This document shows positions 1 through 11,670 of a stretch of 64,000 nt of DNA, in pieces. How positions within the stretch are numbered: the first letter of the stretch is position 1; the number at the start of each line of letters is the position of its first letter. Origin of the DNA: Cephalotus follicularis (taxonomy: Eukaryota; Streptophyta; Magnoliopsida; Oxalidales; Cephalotaceae); the NCBI GenBank assembly GCA_001972305.1, contig BDDD01000264.1, positions 188,679-252,678 on the forward strand. The letters are read 5' to 3'. Both the position numbers and the translations under genes were made by a program. A model generated the notes under the pieces. That model had not been told where the DNA came from, searched no databases, and was given only the letters and a program-made list of their open reading frames with translations.

Positions 1-1083
1 AAATCATGATTTTCCTGTAAAACATGATTGAAATATACTTTAATAAGTAAAACAGAATATTCATAATAAACAGTTATGAAATCGCACCATTTCTGAATAT
101 TCAATTTTTTTTGAATTTCCGAAAACATCTGTATGGAAAAATATCATAATTTATCTGATTTAATAATTCCATACAGAGATCTGATGTACATATATATAAG
201 TACAAGGGGTTCGCGAGGCCCACATGCCAAACGAAAAGACATGTATGGCACTACACAATCAATCCAAAAACCGAATCCGATAATAGCTAGAGTCAACTCA
301 TATGCCTCAAATGGATCCATACCCTACCCTCAGGATATATATAAAGAGAGACGCCGTAGACCGATCACACCGCCATGGTAGGTGTCATGTCCTCCGTGCC
401 AAAGAACATGCCTATGATACCTCATAGGTAAGTTTTTATCTGTATGTTATTATTCTAAAAATAATCTAAAACATAAACAGATTTCCCAAAAAAAATTCTG
501 AACATATCCAAAATCATAATCATATCCCTATTAACATCCGAAAGTGAAAGTCATGTTCGTTTAATCAAATATTGGCACACTTTCGAAGGTGAAAGTCATA
601 CCCGTTTCACATATTTCTGATAGTGAAAGTCATGCTCAATTTATAAAATCAGTAATGTTTAACTTTATTCATAAAGTAATAAAACAAATTTTGTTCAAAT
701 AAAGCAGAATATCCGAGAACGAAAAATTCCATTTCAATACCATTAGAAGATAGCGAAAAATATCCGTACATTAATCATAAAAGTGAAACTAAACTGTTTC
801 AATAAAATCAGATTAAGATAGCCAAAGAACTATAGTATCCGTACCTTACGCGATCACAGAATAACTTTATGAAAAGATCGACAATTTCTAAACTGCCCCA
901 TGGTAGCACAAAAATCTATAAAATACAAAATCATTCATATAAGGACTTCAAATGAACTACAGGCATTAAATCAGAAGTATAACTGTGTTTAAAAATGACC
1001 CCGATCCATCAGAAGAACAAACGGATAAGGAAATTTGAAAGTAGAAATTTTCTAGACTCACCAGCCAACTGTAACAGGACTCC

Positions 1084-1226
1084 AATCGACTGTTCGAAGC
1101 CTGGTAGTCGACTACCCAACATGGCCAGCAGACTACACAAGCAGAACTGCAGCCAGTTGACTGGGACAGGGGTCCAGTCGACTGTGCAAGACATAGCAAT
1201 TGACTGATCAGGAAGACAGTCGACTA
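1084..1226. repeat. GTCGAC-centred palindrome array, CAGTCGACTG variant
   Basis: Within 143 bases there are six related sites: an imperfect tcgactg site at about 1086, gtagtcgactac at 1104-1115, ccagttgactgg at 1153-1164, cagtcgactg at 1175-1184, attgactg at about 1199 and cagtcgacta at 1217-1226. Several are perfect 10-12 bp palindromes. The array lies about 0.9 kb downstream of the putative promoter of LTR F (minus strand). Confidence 0.7.
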
Positions 1227-2068
1227 CACAATGTATAACAACCGGCTATACTGGGCGACAGAACACAAATTCTAACAGTCCTATGCAATTTTTCTGTCAA
1301 AAATCTGGATATCACATTACCAGAGGATCACAACCATTTAAATAGGACTCTATAAGGTATTTAAAACATAAAGAGAACACAGAATTAAAAATGAGTATGT
1401 AGATAGTGGCTAAGCTTAAAGAGAATGCTAATCTCTGCATATGTACAATTATACAATTATCAATGCATAAATCATCAGCTTATCATATCCAAATTAAAGC
1501 ATAAACAGGACACTTAAAAGCTATTAAAAGACTCACAAACAATAACAAGACAGAGTGTGGCAGGAATCAAAACGGAATTCTAACAGCCTGTATAGATATG
1601 CAAACGGATTCATAACAAAACAGGACAAACCATTATAGTAAAATAAGAAAACCAACCTGCAATGGTGACACAAAAACCGTAGAAGGAACACAACAATTTT
1701 CCAAGACTTACATGGTTGTTCAACAGGAAAAGGAAAAAGGGAAAAACACACAGATTCAAAGCCTGCCAACGTTATGCTTATCAAAGCAAAACAATCCATG
1801 AGTCTAACCATTAGAGAACAAACCTTATTGAAAAGATGAGACTGCAAGAAGAACACATTAATTTCCCCAAACTTGCAGACTCGACTACAACCAAGCGAGA
1901 GGGAGAGAATGGCACGAAACAGTGGACAAAAGGCATACTTAAACAGAAAAGAGAGGCAATTTCGGGAGGGAAAAGGAAAGAAGGAGAGATTTTGGGAGAT
2001 TTTGAGAGAAAGAGGGAGAGATTCGGGTGAGATAGAGAGGAAGGAGAGAGATAGACGGGATTGAGGGG

Positions 2069-2070
<2 letters not shown>

Positions 2071-2104
<34 letters not shown>
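2071..2104. repeat. (GA)n microsatellite
   Basis: About 17 uninterrupted GA units at the end of a purine-rich stretch in LTR F. On the minus strand this is a CT tract just downstream of the AT-rich promoter-like region. Confidence 0.9.
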
Positions 2105-2107
<3 letters not shown>

Positions 2108-2337
2108 TTAATTTAAAAGATTTAGTTTTATAATGTTTAAAATAAAAATTGATAATAAGTTAAAATAAAAATAAAAATAAGATAAAATAAATCTTATTTA
2201 TGCACATAGACATACTAACATACCCAATAACCAAGGCTGGTATCAGTCAGCCCAAAACCAAAATAAAAATAGACAGACTACTTAACAAAACAGATTAAAA
2301 GTCCGAAAATACACACACGGACAAACAGGGTATTACA

Positions 2338-2684
2338 CTACCACCAAATCGTCATCACCTTATTTCATGTCATACGTGTTCTTCGTCGTTGTTGCTTTGA
2401 CCCAATCTCGATCCTGACTCGATATGCATTTGGCATAAAACAATTACTTGCAATTTATTGCTGGGAAAAATGGATCATATTTCCCCAATTTATGATTTCG
2501 ATTGACACATACAAGACCCTGCATAGTGACTTGGACTCTTTTCATCGAAGTGACATCAAACGAATCACAATCAAACAACATTACGTTATTACCATCTCCC
2601 ATATTCGAGTTGAATAATGTCCGCAACTCTACCATAGTAATGCGCTTGAAAGGATGAAATGTCTTCCCCTTTGACAAAGACACT
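2338..2684 (-). pseudogene. CACTA (En/Spm) TNP2-type transposase, DUF4216-like fragment
   Basis: The minus-strand reading frame from 2683 encodes a stretch with NVMLFDCDSFDV and KLGKYDPFFPA. This resembles the DUF4216 region found near the C-terminus of plant CACTA transposases (pattern: FkCdWfD, then PFilA, then a QvFYv motif). The frame hits an in-frame TAA near 2444, where the family usually has Gln before the FY motif; sequence after the stop (LFYAK, DWVKA) still fits the domain. The upstream part of the same gene resumes beyond 33824, and LTR F truncates the downstream side. Family assignment is from motif memory, not a search. Confidence 0.6.
2680..2684. repeat. Target-site duplication acact of LTR A (left copy)
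   Basis: The same five bases flank the far end of A at 33824-33828. Removing one copy plus everything between joins the two CACTA gene pieces in the same reading frame on the minus strand. The duplication overlaps the canonical TG and CA ends of A, so a base or a few at each end may have been lost. Confidence 0.55.
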
Positions 2685-2841
2685 GTAATATCCCGTTTTT
2701 CCGTATAAAAATTTTTCGGGATTTTTACACTTTTTCGTGTGGGCTATCTATCTATTTTGGTATGTGAATTACCATATTAGTTTTGCTATTGGCTGGGCTA
2801 ATTTGACTCTAGTCTCGGGCCATTGGGAATTTGTTGCTAGG

Positions 2842-2870
2842 TATATATATATATATATATATACTATATA
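2842..2870 (+). promoter_or_regulatory. TATA-rich putative LTR promoter of A
   Basis: A run of alternating TA about 160 bases from the LTR start, immediately before the CT-rich leader. This spacing matches the TATA positions of LTRs C, D and G. Confidence 0.4.
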
Positions 2871-3281
2871 TATGTACTTATTATATTATATAACCTTGTT
2901 TTAAAATCCCCTGATCTCTCTCCTTATTTTTCTCTCTCTTTTCCTTATCTCTCACTTTCCTATTTCTCTCCCTCTCTCTCACTTTCTCTTTCTTTTCTCT
3001 TCCGTGTCCTCATTTCTCTCACTTTCCTATCTCTCCCATGCGTTATCTCTCTTTTTCCATATCTCTGCTGTTTTTTTAAGGCCGTCACCTTCTCTTTCTC
3101 TTATCTCTCTATCTCCCTTCTTCATATCTCTATCCCGAGCACCGCCATTGACGCATAGCTTGGAGTTTCTTACATCCTCTCCATGGCTTCTGCATTACTC
3201 AGGTTTGTTCCTCTATGTTTTGGCTTAAGGATTCATTTTACTGTGATATAAACCAAGGCTACACATGTGCAGATTGCTAAG

Positions 3282-3284
<3 letters not shown>

Positions 3285-3320
<36 letters not shown>
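3285..3320. repeat. (CT)n microsatellite
   Basis: About 18 CT units in the pyrimidine-rich leader of LTR A. Confidence 0.9.
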
Positions 3321-3323
<3 letters not shown>

Positions 3324-3691
3324 CTAGAACTAGCTGCTGCATAGCTTCTGGATTCTTGGCGCTCCTTCCATAGTTTTTGCATCATATCAGGATTGTTCCT
3401 CTATGGTTATGGTTTAGTGTTTGGTTTTGGTTTTGGATGTCAATCCCTTTTATGTATGAATGATTAGAAATTGTCCCTGCATAAAAGTCCAGCCACTATT
3501 GATGAAAATCTCTTGTTCCTAGTTTCCTTCTATCAGCCTTTGAGTGTCATGAATGTGTTGCTTAATATGGCTGAAATAAACTGGTGGTAGAAGCGTTGGT
3601 GTTTATCAAATGAATGTGTAGGTATTTAAAACCCGTCCCTCTCCCTTAGGCCTAGCACCATTTGCATAATTCTCTGGTTTTTTCTATGTTC

Positions 3692-3696
3692 TTTTG
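3692..3696. repeat. Target-site duplication ttttg of sirevirus B (left copy)
   Basis: Identical to 31999-32003 directly after the right end of B. This defines B as one insertion of about 28.3 kb, including everything nested in it. Confidence 0.85.
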
Positions 3697-3825
3697 TGTT
3701 GAGATTTACATGTTACAATCCTTGTTTTGATAATAACAAAACACCTAACATGTGTGTTTGATGTGAAGGACTATCTAACCAAGTTAACTTGCATTGTAAG
3801 AAAGCTAAAACTTGCATATCAGAGC

Positions 3826-4263
3826 TATTGGTGTCAACGACTATGATATAGGTGTCAACGTGCTGGGAATAAGTACATGTTCTAGGCTTGAAAGGATGAT
3901 TCTCGTCAACGCCATTCTTTATTCACGTCAATGTGATGGCAAACGTATGATTTACGTCAATGCCTTGAGGAAGACGTCAACGTCAAAAGGTGATGGAGAC
4001 TTGAACGTCAACGCAGAAAATAAGTGGAGTGAACACCTTGTCTATAGACTTCAACGCCATATCAAGACGTCAACGCAAATGGTGCACATTTGGGACAGTG
4101 AGTTTGGACGTTAACGCAAAGATATTATGGAGTCAACTCAAATGATATTAGTGTCAATGCCATGGATGTGCATCAACATGAATAGAGCTGAAGCTGAAGA
4201 AAAGCCTGAAGTGTCAATGCAAAGAACCACAGGAGTTAACGCATAAGGGGATAGACGTTAACC
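3826..4263. repeat. Palindrome-related array in U3 of LTR B (GTCAACGC variant)
   Basis: More than a dozen sites of the form gtcaacg or gttaacg occur at 15-40 base spacing. Examples are gacgtcaacgtc at about 3972 and ggacgttaacgc near 4110. Most look like one-sided or mutated versions of GCGTCGACGC. The array stops about 130 bases before the TATA box. Confidence 0.6.
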
Positions 4264-4391
4264 CCAATGACCGCTAAACACAGAATCTGCAAAATTTGAA
4301 GGTGCTGAAATGGTGATACTTTCCCTGATTAGCTCCAACGGCTCTCTGATGATATCCTGAACTCTAGCAATGGCTACATGCTTCTGAAGAC

Positions 4392-4399
4392 TATAAATA
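4392..4399 (+). promoter_or_regulatory. TATA box of 5' LTR B
   Basis: TATAAATA in the context gactataaatagaggc, about 700 bases into the LTR. The same sequence is in the 3' LTR at 31414-31421. Confidence 0.6.
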
Positions 4400-4967
4400 G
4401 AGGCTCAAACCATGAAGAAATTACAAGCAAGCAATCCAAATCAAGTGAGAATCAAGCAAAGTATAAAAGCAAACCTACAAGTGTTTTATCATACTTAAGA
4501 GCTTTTGTTCTTGTTATATCTTTTGATATTGTTTTTTGAGTTTCATTTTCATATACAACCTTTTAGAGGTAACAGAAAACACAAACACATAACCTTTTAT
4601 TTGTGTAACCCAAGGTCATTAGTACCTTACTCAAAAGTTAGGATTTAGATTTGAAAATCCGAGTTAGAATTTAGCTCCCAAAAATTCAAGTTAGGATTGA
4701 ACTTGTAAAAATCCAGAGTTACTGTTTGTGAGTGGAACCTCTAGTGCGGCTTGGGAGAGTGGACGTAGGCACGGTTTCCCGAACCACTATAAAATAGTTT
4801 GCATCTCTCTTTTCTTACTCTTTACTTTATTTGCATATTATTTTACTGTCTTGTGTGTTTTGATTGATATTATCATTCTAGTTTTTAATCTAAAAAAGGG
4901 TGGTTATTTTCCGCATAACCAATTCACCCCCCCACCCTGTCTTGGTTGCTTTTTGTGGACCAACACT

Positions 4968-4979
4968 TGGTACCAGAGC
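4968..4979 (+). other. Primer-binding site of B
   Basis: tggtaccagagc, one base away from the initiator-tRNA-Met complement TGGTATCAGAGC used by many copia elements, two bases after the LTR end. Confidence 0.8.
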
Positions 4980-5019
4980 AGTTATAATTGTTAATATTAA
5001 TTGAAATTAGTTTGATCCT

Positions 5020-6647
5020 ATGGTAACCTTTTTTAATGATAATGTGAGTCAATCTATCAACAAGCCCCCTAGCTTTGATGGAAACAATTATAGTTATTGG
5101 AAAACTCGTATGACCATTTTTATTCAATCTTGGGATTATCAATTGTGGAACATAATTACAATTTGTCCTGAAATTCACACTAAAATAGTTGATGGTCAAA
5201 GGATTCTGAAAATGAATAGTGAGTTTAATGATCATGACTATAAATTACTTTAGTTGAATGCTACGGCAAAACATGTTATTTTTTGTGCTTTTAGTCCTAG
5301 TGAATTCAATCGTCTTTCATCCCTTGATTCTACAAAGGAAATGTGGGATAGGCTAATGGTTACGTACGAAGGAACCAACCAGGTAAAGGACACCAAAATA
5401 AACCGATTAGTGCATGATTATGAGCTATTTACTATGCTTGAGAATGAAAATATTTCTAGTATGTATGCTCATTTCAATGATATTATTAATGCTCTAAACG
5501 GTCTTGGAAAGGTATACACTAACCATGAACTTGTGAGCAAGATTCTTAGGTGCCTACCAAAATCATGGGAACCAAAAGTCACGAAAATAGAAGAAGCGAA
5601 AGATTTATCAACTTTGCCTTTAGAAGACTTGCTGGGATCCTTGATAACACATGAGCTTAGAATGAACGATCAAGCAAGGAATGAGCCAAAGAAAAAGATG
5701 ATTGCCTTGAAAGCGTCAAAAGATGAGTAAAGCGATGAGGATGAAATGGCTTTAGTTACAAAGAGGATTAGAAGAATCCTACTAGACAAAAAGAATTTTT
5801 CAAAGAAGCAATTAAAAAAGTTTCAGTCAAAAGGAGATTCAAGTAAAAGTGACAAAGATGAAAAAGAAGTGATTTGTTATGAATGGAACAAACCTGGTCA
5901 CATAAGACCATATTGTCCTAAATTAAAGAATAAAAAGGACAAAAAGAAAGCTATGATCGCAACATGGAGCGATAACCATGATTCAAGTTCGGACGAGGAC
6001 GAAAACGAGGAAATTGCCAACATTGCTTTTATGGCTATGGAAGATGAAAATGAGGTATGTTCTTCATCCCCTAGTTATAATGATCTTCAAAATGAATATA
6101 TTGAATTGATAGACGTATTGGATGATCTTAATAGAGAGTATCAATTGTTAAAGAAAATAGCTAAGGATAGAGCTAAAGAAAATGTTGAATTGAAAAATCA
6201 TATTTTGGAAATAAAAAATGATGAATGCTTAGTTGAAAAGAATTATGCCTTAGAAAAGGAGAACTTAGAACTAAAGATTGAAATTGATGCTTTGAAAAAG
6301 ACTTTTTCAAAATTTTCTGATAGTAGTAATAAACTGGATAAGTTGCTAGGAATGCAACGTTGTGTTTTTGACAAAGCCGGTTTAGGCTTTGATTAAATGA
6401 ACAAGGTACAACATTTTAATAAATTATTTGATAGAAAGAAGAATATGGTTAATTGAAATTATTTAGTAAAGTTTGGACATGTTTCTACAACTTGTTGGTT
6501 TAGAAGAATAAATACAAAGGTTAAAAGGATATGGGTTCCGAATGGGACTTTTTCTACTAATGCAAAAGGACCCAAAACCTTTTGGGTACCAAAAAGATGA
6601 ACTTTTTTGTTTTGTAGGTGTGCTTGAAGAAGATTGGACAAAAAGAT
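5020..6647 (+). pseudogene. Sirevirus-type gag of B, broken by stops and by element C
   Basis: One reading frame runs the whole length. The N-terminal part (NNYSYWKTRM, then KEMWDRLMVTYEGT and ILRCLPKSWEPKV) fits the DUF4219/UBN2 gag family. A zinc knuckle near 5875-5920 reads CYEWNKPGHIRPYC, with Trp in place of the second Cys. Next come an acidic segment (SSSDEDENEE) and a long Glu/Lys/Leu-rich coiled coil (about 6070-6340), as in sirevirus gag proteins. In-frame stops are at 5251, 5728, 6394, 6454, 6598 and 6625; there is no frameshift. The frame is cut at 6647 by element C just where the protease would follow. Sirevirus Gag has been reported to bind dynein-light-chain-8-like proteins; nothing here tests that. 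Confidence 0.85.
6643..6647. repeat. Possible target duplication aagat of element C (left copy)
   Basis: Five bases directly before the TGTCATGCC start of C. No second copy follows the right end at 25028, where the last bases of the LTR are also missing. Confidence 0.35.
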
Positions 6648-7634
6648 TGTCATGCCCCGAACCCCAAGGTTGCCCCCAAGGCTCGACATGTGGCAGGTCC
6701 AACCATAACATCCTTACTATCCTTGGAAAGACTATAAAATTTAAAACTTTAAATACCATAAGCATGAGGAAGGTAACATCAAGCCCATATAGATAAGCCC
6801 ATCCATAAAAAAATCATGCTATATATAAATCTTATGCACTGCCACAAGCCGGCAGGTCAATAGCTGAAAGTATAACTTGTCTCTTATTGTCTATCATACA
6901 TATCAAAACCATAAATACAAGGTAAAGGTCAGAGCTATGCTACTCGAAAGTCTCGTGCTGCTAATCCTCCTGTCTTCTATCCTGGAGTTTCACCTGATCC
7001 AGAGCCTAACCCATTCCACAACAGGGAAATGGGTCAGCGACATAATGTCGTGTAGGCTATACAAAATGCTATGCAACGATATGCAATAGATATAATAGTA
7101 TGCCATGAAATGCGTCAGTATAGTAATGATATGCGTGCAATATATATAACTATATGTTCATGGCAAGTCTCAAACATAAATAACAAGTGTGCACTACTCC
7201 AGTATACCAACCATCCCTAAGCAGTGGTATACGAGCTAGTCCCAATGTCACATCAAAGTCCAATGGCCTACAGACACTCAACAACAATCCATACTCATAC
7301 CATGCGAACAATCAACCATGAGGTACATCCATCACAATCCAAACACTGCTCGTGTCATAGCTGTGTGGGCATAGGATGACACTGGGCCACATGGTCTAGA
7401 ATGCTAGACCTGAAAGTACTAGTCTCTGAGGAAATCCGTGACTCAGTCCCGAAGGAGAACAACTAGATTTACTCTAATATCTGATGGTATCCGTGACTCA
7501 TCCCGAAGGAGAACAATAGGACTCGCTCTAACTCCTGTGGAAATTTGTGACTCAATCCCGAAGGAGAACAACAAGATTTACTCTAATCTGGGAATCTGTG
7601 ACTCAATCCCGTAGGAGAACAACAAGAATCCGCT
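6648..7634 (-). mobile_element. LTR of C, copy 1 (partial)
   Basis: Aligns base for base with 8928-9892 and 22370-23341, from tgtcatgccccg to aacaagaatcc. It then switches abruptly at about 7632-7635 into LTR D sequence. It differs more from copies 2 and 3 than those differ from each other, judging by eye. Confidence 0.8.
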
Positions 7635-8080
7635 AAAAACAGTAGGTAATTCAGTAAAGAAGTCCTACCTATCACTGAAGCTTCAAAAGCTGAGCTAACG
7701 ATCGATCAATCGGCTAAAAACGCCCAATAATCCGCTACTTTCTTGTTCAATCGGTGAGCCACCACTTGTAATCATTGTCCTTGTCGATGGGGATGCAATT
7801 CTGGCTGCAAGGGAGGAAGATGGAGGCTCCAGCTAGAGAGAGGGAGGGATAAGGATAGAGAGAGAAGAGGAAATGTGAATAATGAGAGAAAGAGAAAGAA
7901 TTGACTTAAATAGTCGATTCGATCAACTCTCCGAAACTCGGCCCAAAATCCCGACTATACATGCATATAACCAATACAATATCAATAGGTATAAGAATAC
8001 CTCAATACAATACGATTCAGTATGGTCCAATACGGTACGATGTATGCATAAACAGTACCAAAGGGAATTCGGTCGTCACA
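7635..8080 (-). mobile_element. Right part of LTR D, second copy
   Basis: Nearly identical to 21077-21522, ending cggtcgtcaca before the tactg target sequence at 8081-8085. Its presence in both internal regions of C shows that D inserted before C was duplicated. Confidence 0.85.
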
Positions 8081-8908
8081 TACTGTCATAGTTACCCTAG
8101 GTCAAGGCAAGGAATTCCGCCTCCCTCTTATCAACTTCAGCCTCAGGATAATACTGTTCATTGAACTCTACTTTGAAATGATCCCATGAATTCGGTATTC
8201 CATTTTCCTACCAAGAAAGGGCAACCATATTCCACCAATGTTCTGCTTCTCCTTGTAGCATATATGTGTCGAAGGCAACTTTCTCCGATTCTGAACATCT
8301 CAGGACTCGAAAGATCATATCCATCTGCATGAGCCATCTCTAGACAGTAATTGCATCAAGATCCCCTGTAAATGCTAGAGGGTTTAGCCTCAAAAATCTG
8401 GTTAAGGAACTCTCCTTGGGTGTAGCCAAGTCAACTGATCTCCTCACTGTCTCGGCACGTCTAGTAGGCCTTACAACTAGAGTCTGCTCTGGTGCTTTTG
8501 CTGAATGCCTCACCGGTCTCACAGATGGAGCTTGCTCAGTTGTAGATGACTGTCGTTGCATGAACTCATTCATCTTTTTCATCATGTTATACATCTTCTT
8601 CATGAAACCTCGAGATCCTCCTTGACCAGGAGCATCGAAATCTACTTCTTGACTCACATTCTATTCTACTGGTACTTCTACACTTCCACTGGCTCGGGTA
8701 CGTCGAGACGATAACCCTGCCTTAGCCTTTCCTTTAGCTCATCTTCAACCTTCCATATCTACCTTATATAAGAGACAAAACTCAGCTATCCAATTCATAA
8801 TCATAATTCCAACATATATAGCAATCAACAGGCTTATCATTATCATTCTTTCTGCTAGAAACCTTATCCATATTCCTTAATTTCAAAAATCAGGAGCCAT
8901 AACCGATC
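8081..8908 (-). pseudogene. gag N-terminal fragment of C, left copy
   Basis: The minus-strand frame 8657-8340 begins MSQEVDFDAPGQGG, has a Met-rich helix (KKMYNMMKKMNEFMQ) and reaches NPLAFTGDLDAIT, the entry motif of Retrotrans_gag. After an in-frame stop, the core continues (EHWWN near 8240, then EQYYPEAE near 8150) until LTR D at 8080. It differs from the copy at 21523-22350 by about one residue in the 105-residue ORF. It has no pol behind it. Confidence 0.8.
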
Positions 8909-8920
8909 GCTCTGATACCA
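8909..8920 (-). other. Primer-binding site of C, left copy
   Basis: Minus-strand tggtatcagagc, complementary to initiator tRNA-Met, seven bases from the end of LTR copy 2. Confidence 0.85.
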
Positions 8921-9689
8921 CTCAAGTTGTCACGCCACGAACACCAAGGTTGCCCCCAAGGCTCGACACATGGCAGGTCCAACCATAACATCTTGGAAAG
9001 ACTATAAAATTTAAATCCACAAGCATGCGGAAGGTAACATCAAGCCCATATAGATAAGCCCATCCATAAAAACATCATGCTATATATAAATATCTTATGC
9101 ATTGCCACAAGCTGGCAGGTCAATAGCTGAAAGTACAACTTGTCTCTTATTGTCTCTCATACATATCAAAACCATAAATACAAGGTAAAGGTCGGAGCTA
9201 TGCTACTCAAAAGTCCCGTGCTTCTAATCCTCCTGTCTTCTATCCTGGAGTGTCACCTGATCCTGAGCCTGACCCATTCCACAACAGGGAAATGGGTCAG
9301 TGCCATAATGTCATGTAGGCTATACAAAATTCTATGCACTGATATGCAACAAATATAATAGTATTCCATGAAATGCATCGGCATAGTAATGATATGCGTG
9401 CAATATATATAACTATATGTGCATGGCAAGTCACATACATAAATAGCAAGTGTGAACTGCTCCAGTATACCAACCATCCCTAAGCAGTGGTATACGAGCT
9501 AGTACCAATGTCACATCAAAGGCCAATGGCCTGCATACACTCAACAACAATCCATACTCATACCATGGGAATAATCAACCATGAGGTACATCCATCACAA
9601 TTCAAACACTACTTGTGTCATAGCTGTGTAGGCATAGGATGACACTGGGCCATATCGTCTAGAATGCTAGACCTAGAAGTACTAGTCTC

Positions 9690-9960
9690 TGAGGAAATCC
9701 ATGACTCAGTCTTAAAGGAGAACAACAAGATTTTCTCTAATCTCTGAAGGTATCTGTGACTCATCCCGAAGGAGAACAATAGGACTCGCTCTAACTCCTG
9801 AGGAAATCTGTGACTCAATCCCGAAGGAGAACAACAAGATTTACTCTAATCTAGGAATCCGTGACTCAATCCCGTAGGAGAACAACAAGAATCTAAGGGG
9901 GCTCGTGACTCAATCCTGGAGGAGCACAGCAGAGTCCACCCTAAATAATCAGTGCCATAT
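9690..9960. repeat. Tandem near-repeats in the C LTR (gtgactcaatcccgaagg)
   Basis: Five or more imperfect copies of a unit containing ccgtgactcaatcccgaagg followed by agaacaacaag, spaced 40-55 bases. The same series is present in copy 1 (about 7425-7630) and copy 3 (about 23140-23380). Confidence 0.7.
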
Positions 9961-10511
9961 ACATAGCATAATCTGTCACTCAACTGCACGGGGACTCCCG
10001 AAGGTCCACTGACAGGAGGAATCTATAATGATGATATGTGGCCTATATCCATGATACTTCATGACAAAAATGAAGATCATGAATGGGTTATCCCGTAAAG
10101 TCTCAATCATAATAATCAACAGCCATAGCTGCACCCTATCTATAATATGTCACTCAACTATGCGGGGACGCCCGAGGGTCCACTGGCACAGGAGGACTCT
10201 ATAACAATATTCCATGTAAAAATATAGGGACCTTCTATAAAGGATCTCGTAGGATCCACATCCGTCAAAACATATAAAAACTCCTTCTCTTCTCCTTTTT
10301 CTATAAATCATACTTCTTTGTTGGTCCCTATCGAAGCTAAAAACAATGGAGGGGAAAGACTAACAAGGAAATCCGCGTCCAGACATCCAGTTGAACTATC
10401 CCAACCATTTTTTATAACCAATTTATATATAAAAATCCTTTTCTCTATAAAAGCTTCTTTAAAAATTGGTTTTAGGGTTTAAAAGTGCCAAAATCTGGAA
10501 TTTTGTAGGCT

Positions 10512-10516
10512 ACAAG
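10512..10516. repeat. Target-site duplication acaag of H (left copy)
   Basis: Matches 13820-13824 exactly. Confidence 0.85.
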
Positions 10517-11309
10517 TGTCACACCCCGTTCCCATAACAACAATAATAATGGTAGCAATCAACATAATATCCGGCTTATACAGTTTTACGCGAAAATTTA
10601 AAACTTTCAAAACGATTAATAACTTGCGGAAGCATTCAATTATAAGCCGAATTATCAACGTAACACGCATCCCATACAACGTGTTACCAAAATACGACAT
10701 TCCATTGTTAATTGCCCTCAAAACGGAGCGTGATCAAACATGTCGATACAATATTTCATTAAATACAGAATCCATACATAATGATTATCCATCAAATACG
10801 ATAATACATTATCCCAAATTAGTAAAGCCATAAACTATTATACATTAATCCAGTACAATATTCCATCATTTCAATAACCAATTGATACAATCATCCAACT
10901 GATAATTCTTAACAAGCATGTCTCATCATTCTCTTAAAACACGAGTATGATTATTACAATACAATACAATTAAAACAACATTCAGGAAAGAAGCTTCCAA
11001 CACAGCTTCAGCAGCACTTGTCCGATTGCCCCTATCAATCTGAGATTGTAGGGGGTTAGCCTTTGTCCTCGCTCGGCTAAGTAGAGAAAGTATAAATACC
11101 TTTCGGGATCAACAATAATGTAAATCATGTAATGAATGCATAATGATGCTGTACAATATATATACAATATGTATTTGTATATGTATCTCGATCAATAGTT
11201 ACGCAACCATGCCAAGTGGCTACATCAACACAAATCATTAGTCATGTCACTAAGGACCAATCAATTCAATCAGTATTCGATAACCACCACCCGTAGGTTA
11301 GTATTATCT

Positions 11310-11670
11310 CACGTCGATGCTAACTGGCCCATAGGCGGAGGAAAGCTCGATCAATAATTGACACTAACCGGCATGTAGTGGAGGAAAGCTCAACAAAAAA
11401 ATGAGTCTAACCGGCACATAGGCGGAGGATAGCTCATAGTGTGGATGCCAACCGGCACGTAGAGGAGGAAGACCATCTGGTGTGGTGTCCCTAGCCATCT
11501 CCTGGCCCCTAGAGCACAACCTTCCATTAGCGTAAGTGACAACCTCCATCACCACACTAACCGCGTAACAATCACAATCAATCAAACAATTCAATCATTG
11601 ATGCTAACCGGCCCCGAGCTAGGAAAGCACAGCTAACCGTCCCGTGGTGCTAGGAAAGCTCAATCAATCC
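11310..11670. repeat. Imperfect tandem repeats in H (ctaaccggc...ggaaagctc)
   Basis: Around eight degenerate copies, 35-60 bases apart, of a unit containing ctaaccggc, an aggcggagg-like core and gaaagctc. One more copy is at about 11910-11940. They look like internally expanded leader sequence rather than coding sequence. Confidence 0.6.

Larger units (their letters stand above)
1..2337 (-). mobile_element. LTR F, Ty3/gypsy-type, cut by the left window edge
   Basis: The right border at 2337 reads gggtattaca on the plus strand, which is a TGTAATACCC LTR start on the minus strand. Sequence of a different element (CACTA transposase) begins at 2338. Read on the minus strand, an AT-rich stretch at about 2105-2210 is followed by a CT-rich zone (1836-2104), the same order of promoter and pyrimidine-rich leader seen in the other large gypsy LTRs here. 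No credible ORF is present. Three imperfect copies of gtgaaagtcat occur at about 540-640, and a GTCGAC array lies at 1084-1226. The other end is outside the window, so solo LTR and complete element cannot be told apart. Confidence 0.6.
2685..3696 (+). mobile_element. Solo LTR A, left part (Ty3/gypsy-type)
   Basis: Starts with gtaatatcccg (TG at 2684). It contains a TATA-rich stretch at 2842-2870, then a long pyrimidine-rich leader (2910-3340) with a (CT)n run. There is no primer-binding site or pol on either side. At 3697 it is interrupted by sirevirus B, and it resumes at 32004. The two parts total about 2.8 kb, a typical size for a large gypsy LTR, so the simplest reading is a solo LTR. Confidence 0.65.
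3697..4965 (+). mobile_element. 5' LTR of sirevirus-like Ty1/copia element B
   Basis: Begins TGTTGAGATT and ends GGACCAACA. It is followed two bases later by a tRNA-Met-type primer-binding site. The U3 part carries many cgtcaacg-type sites, and the TATA box is at 4392-4399. Near the 3' end it has gtggacgtaggcacgg followed by gaaccactataaa, a block also present in LTR E, in the element at 29277-31109 (minus strand) and in the 3' LTR of B. Length is 1269 bp; the matching 3' LTR (28862-31998 without its insertion) is about 1.3 kb. Confidence 0.85.

Noticed and set aside
3812..4114. 100-codon ORF repeated at 28977-29279
   Set aside because: It is the U3 of the two LTRs of B; its conservation reflects LTR identity, not coding.
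4924..5235. 103-codon minus-strand ORF over the PBS and gag start of B
   Set aside because: Antisense shadow of the PBS and gag; no homology recognised.
6877..9358. ORF starting MSLIV repeated at 6877, 9140 and 22592
   Set aside because: Located in the three LTR copies of C; differences between copies do not favour synonymous sites by eye.
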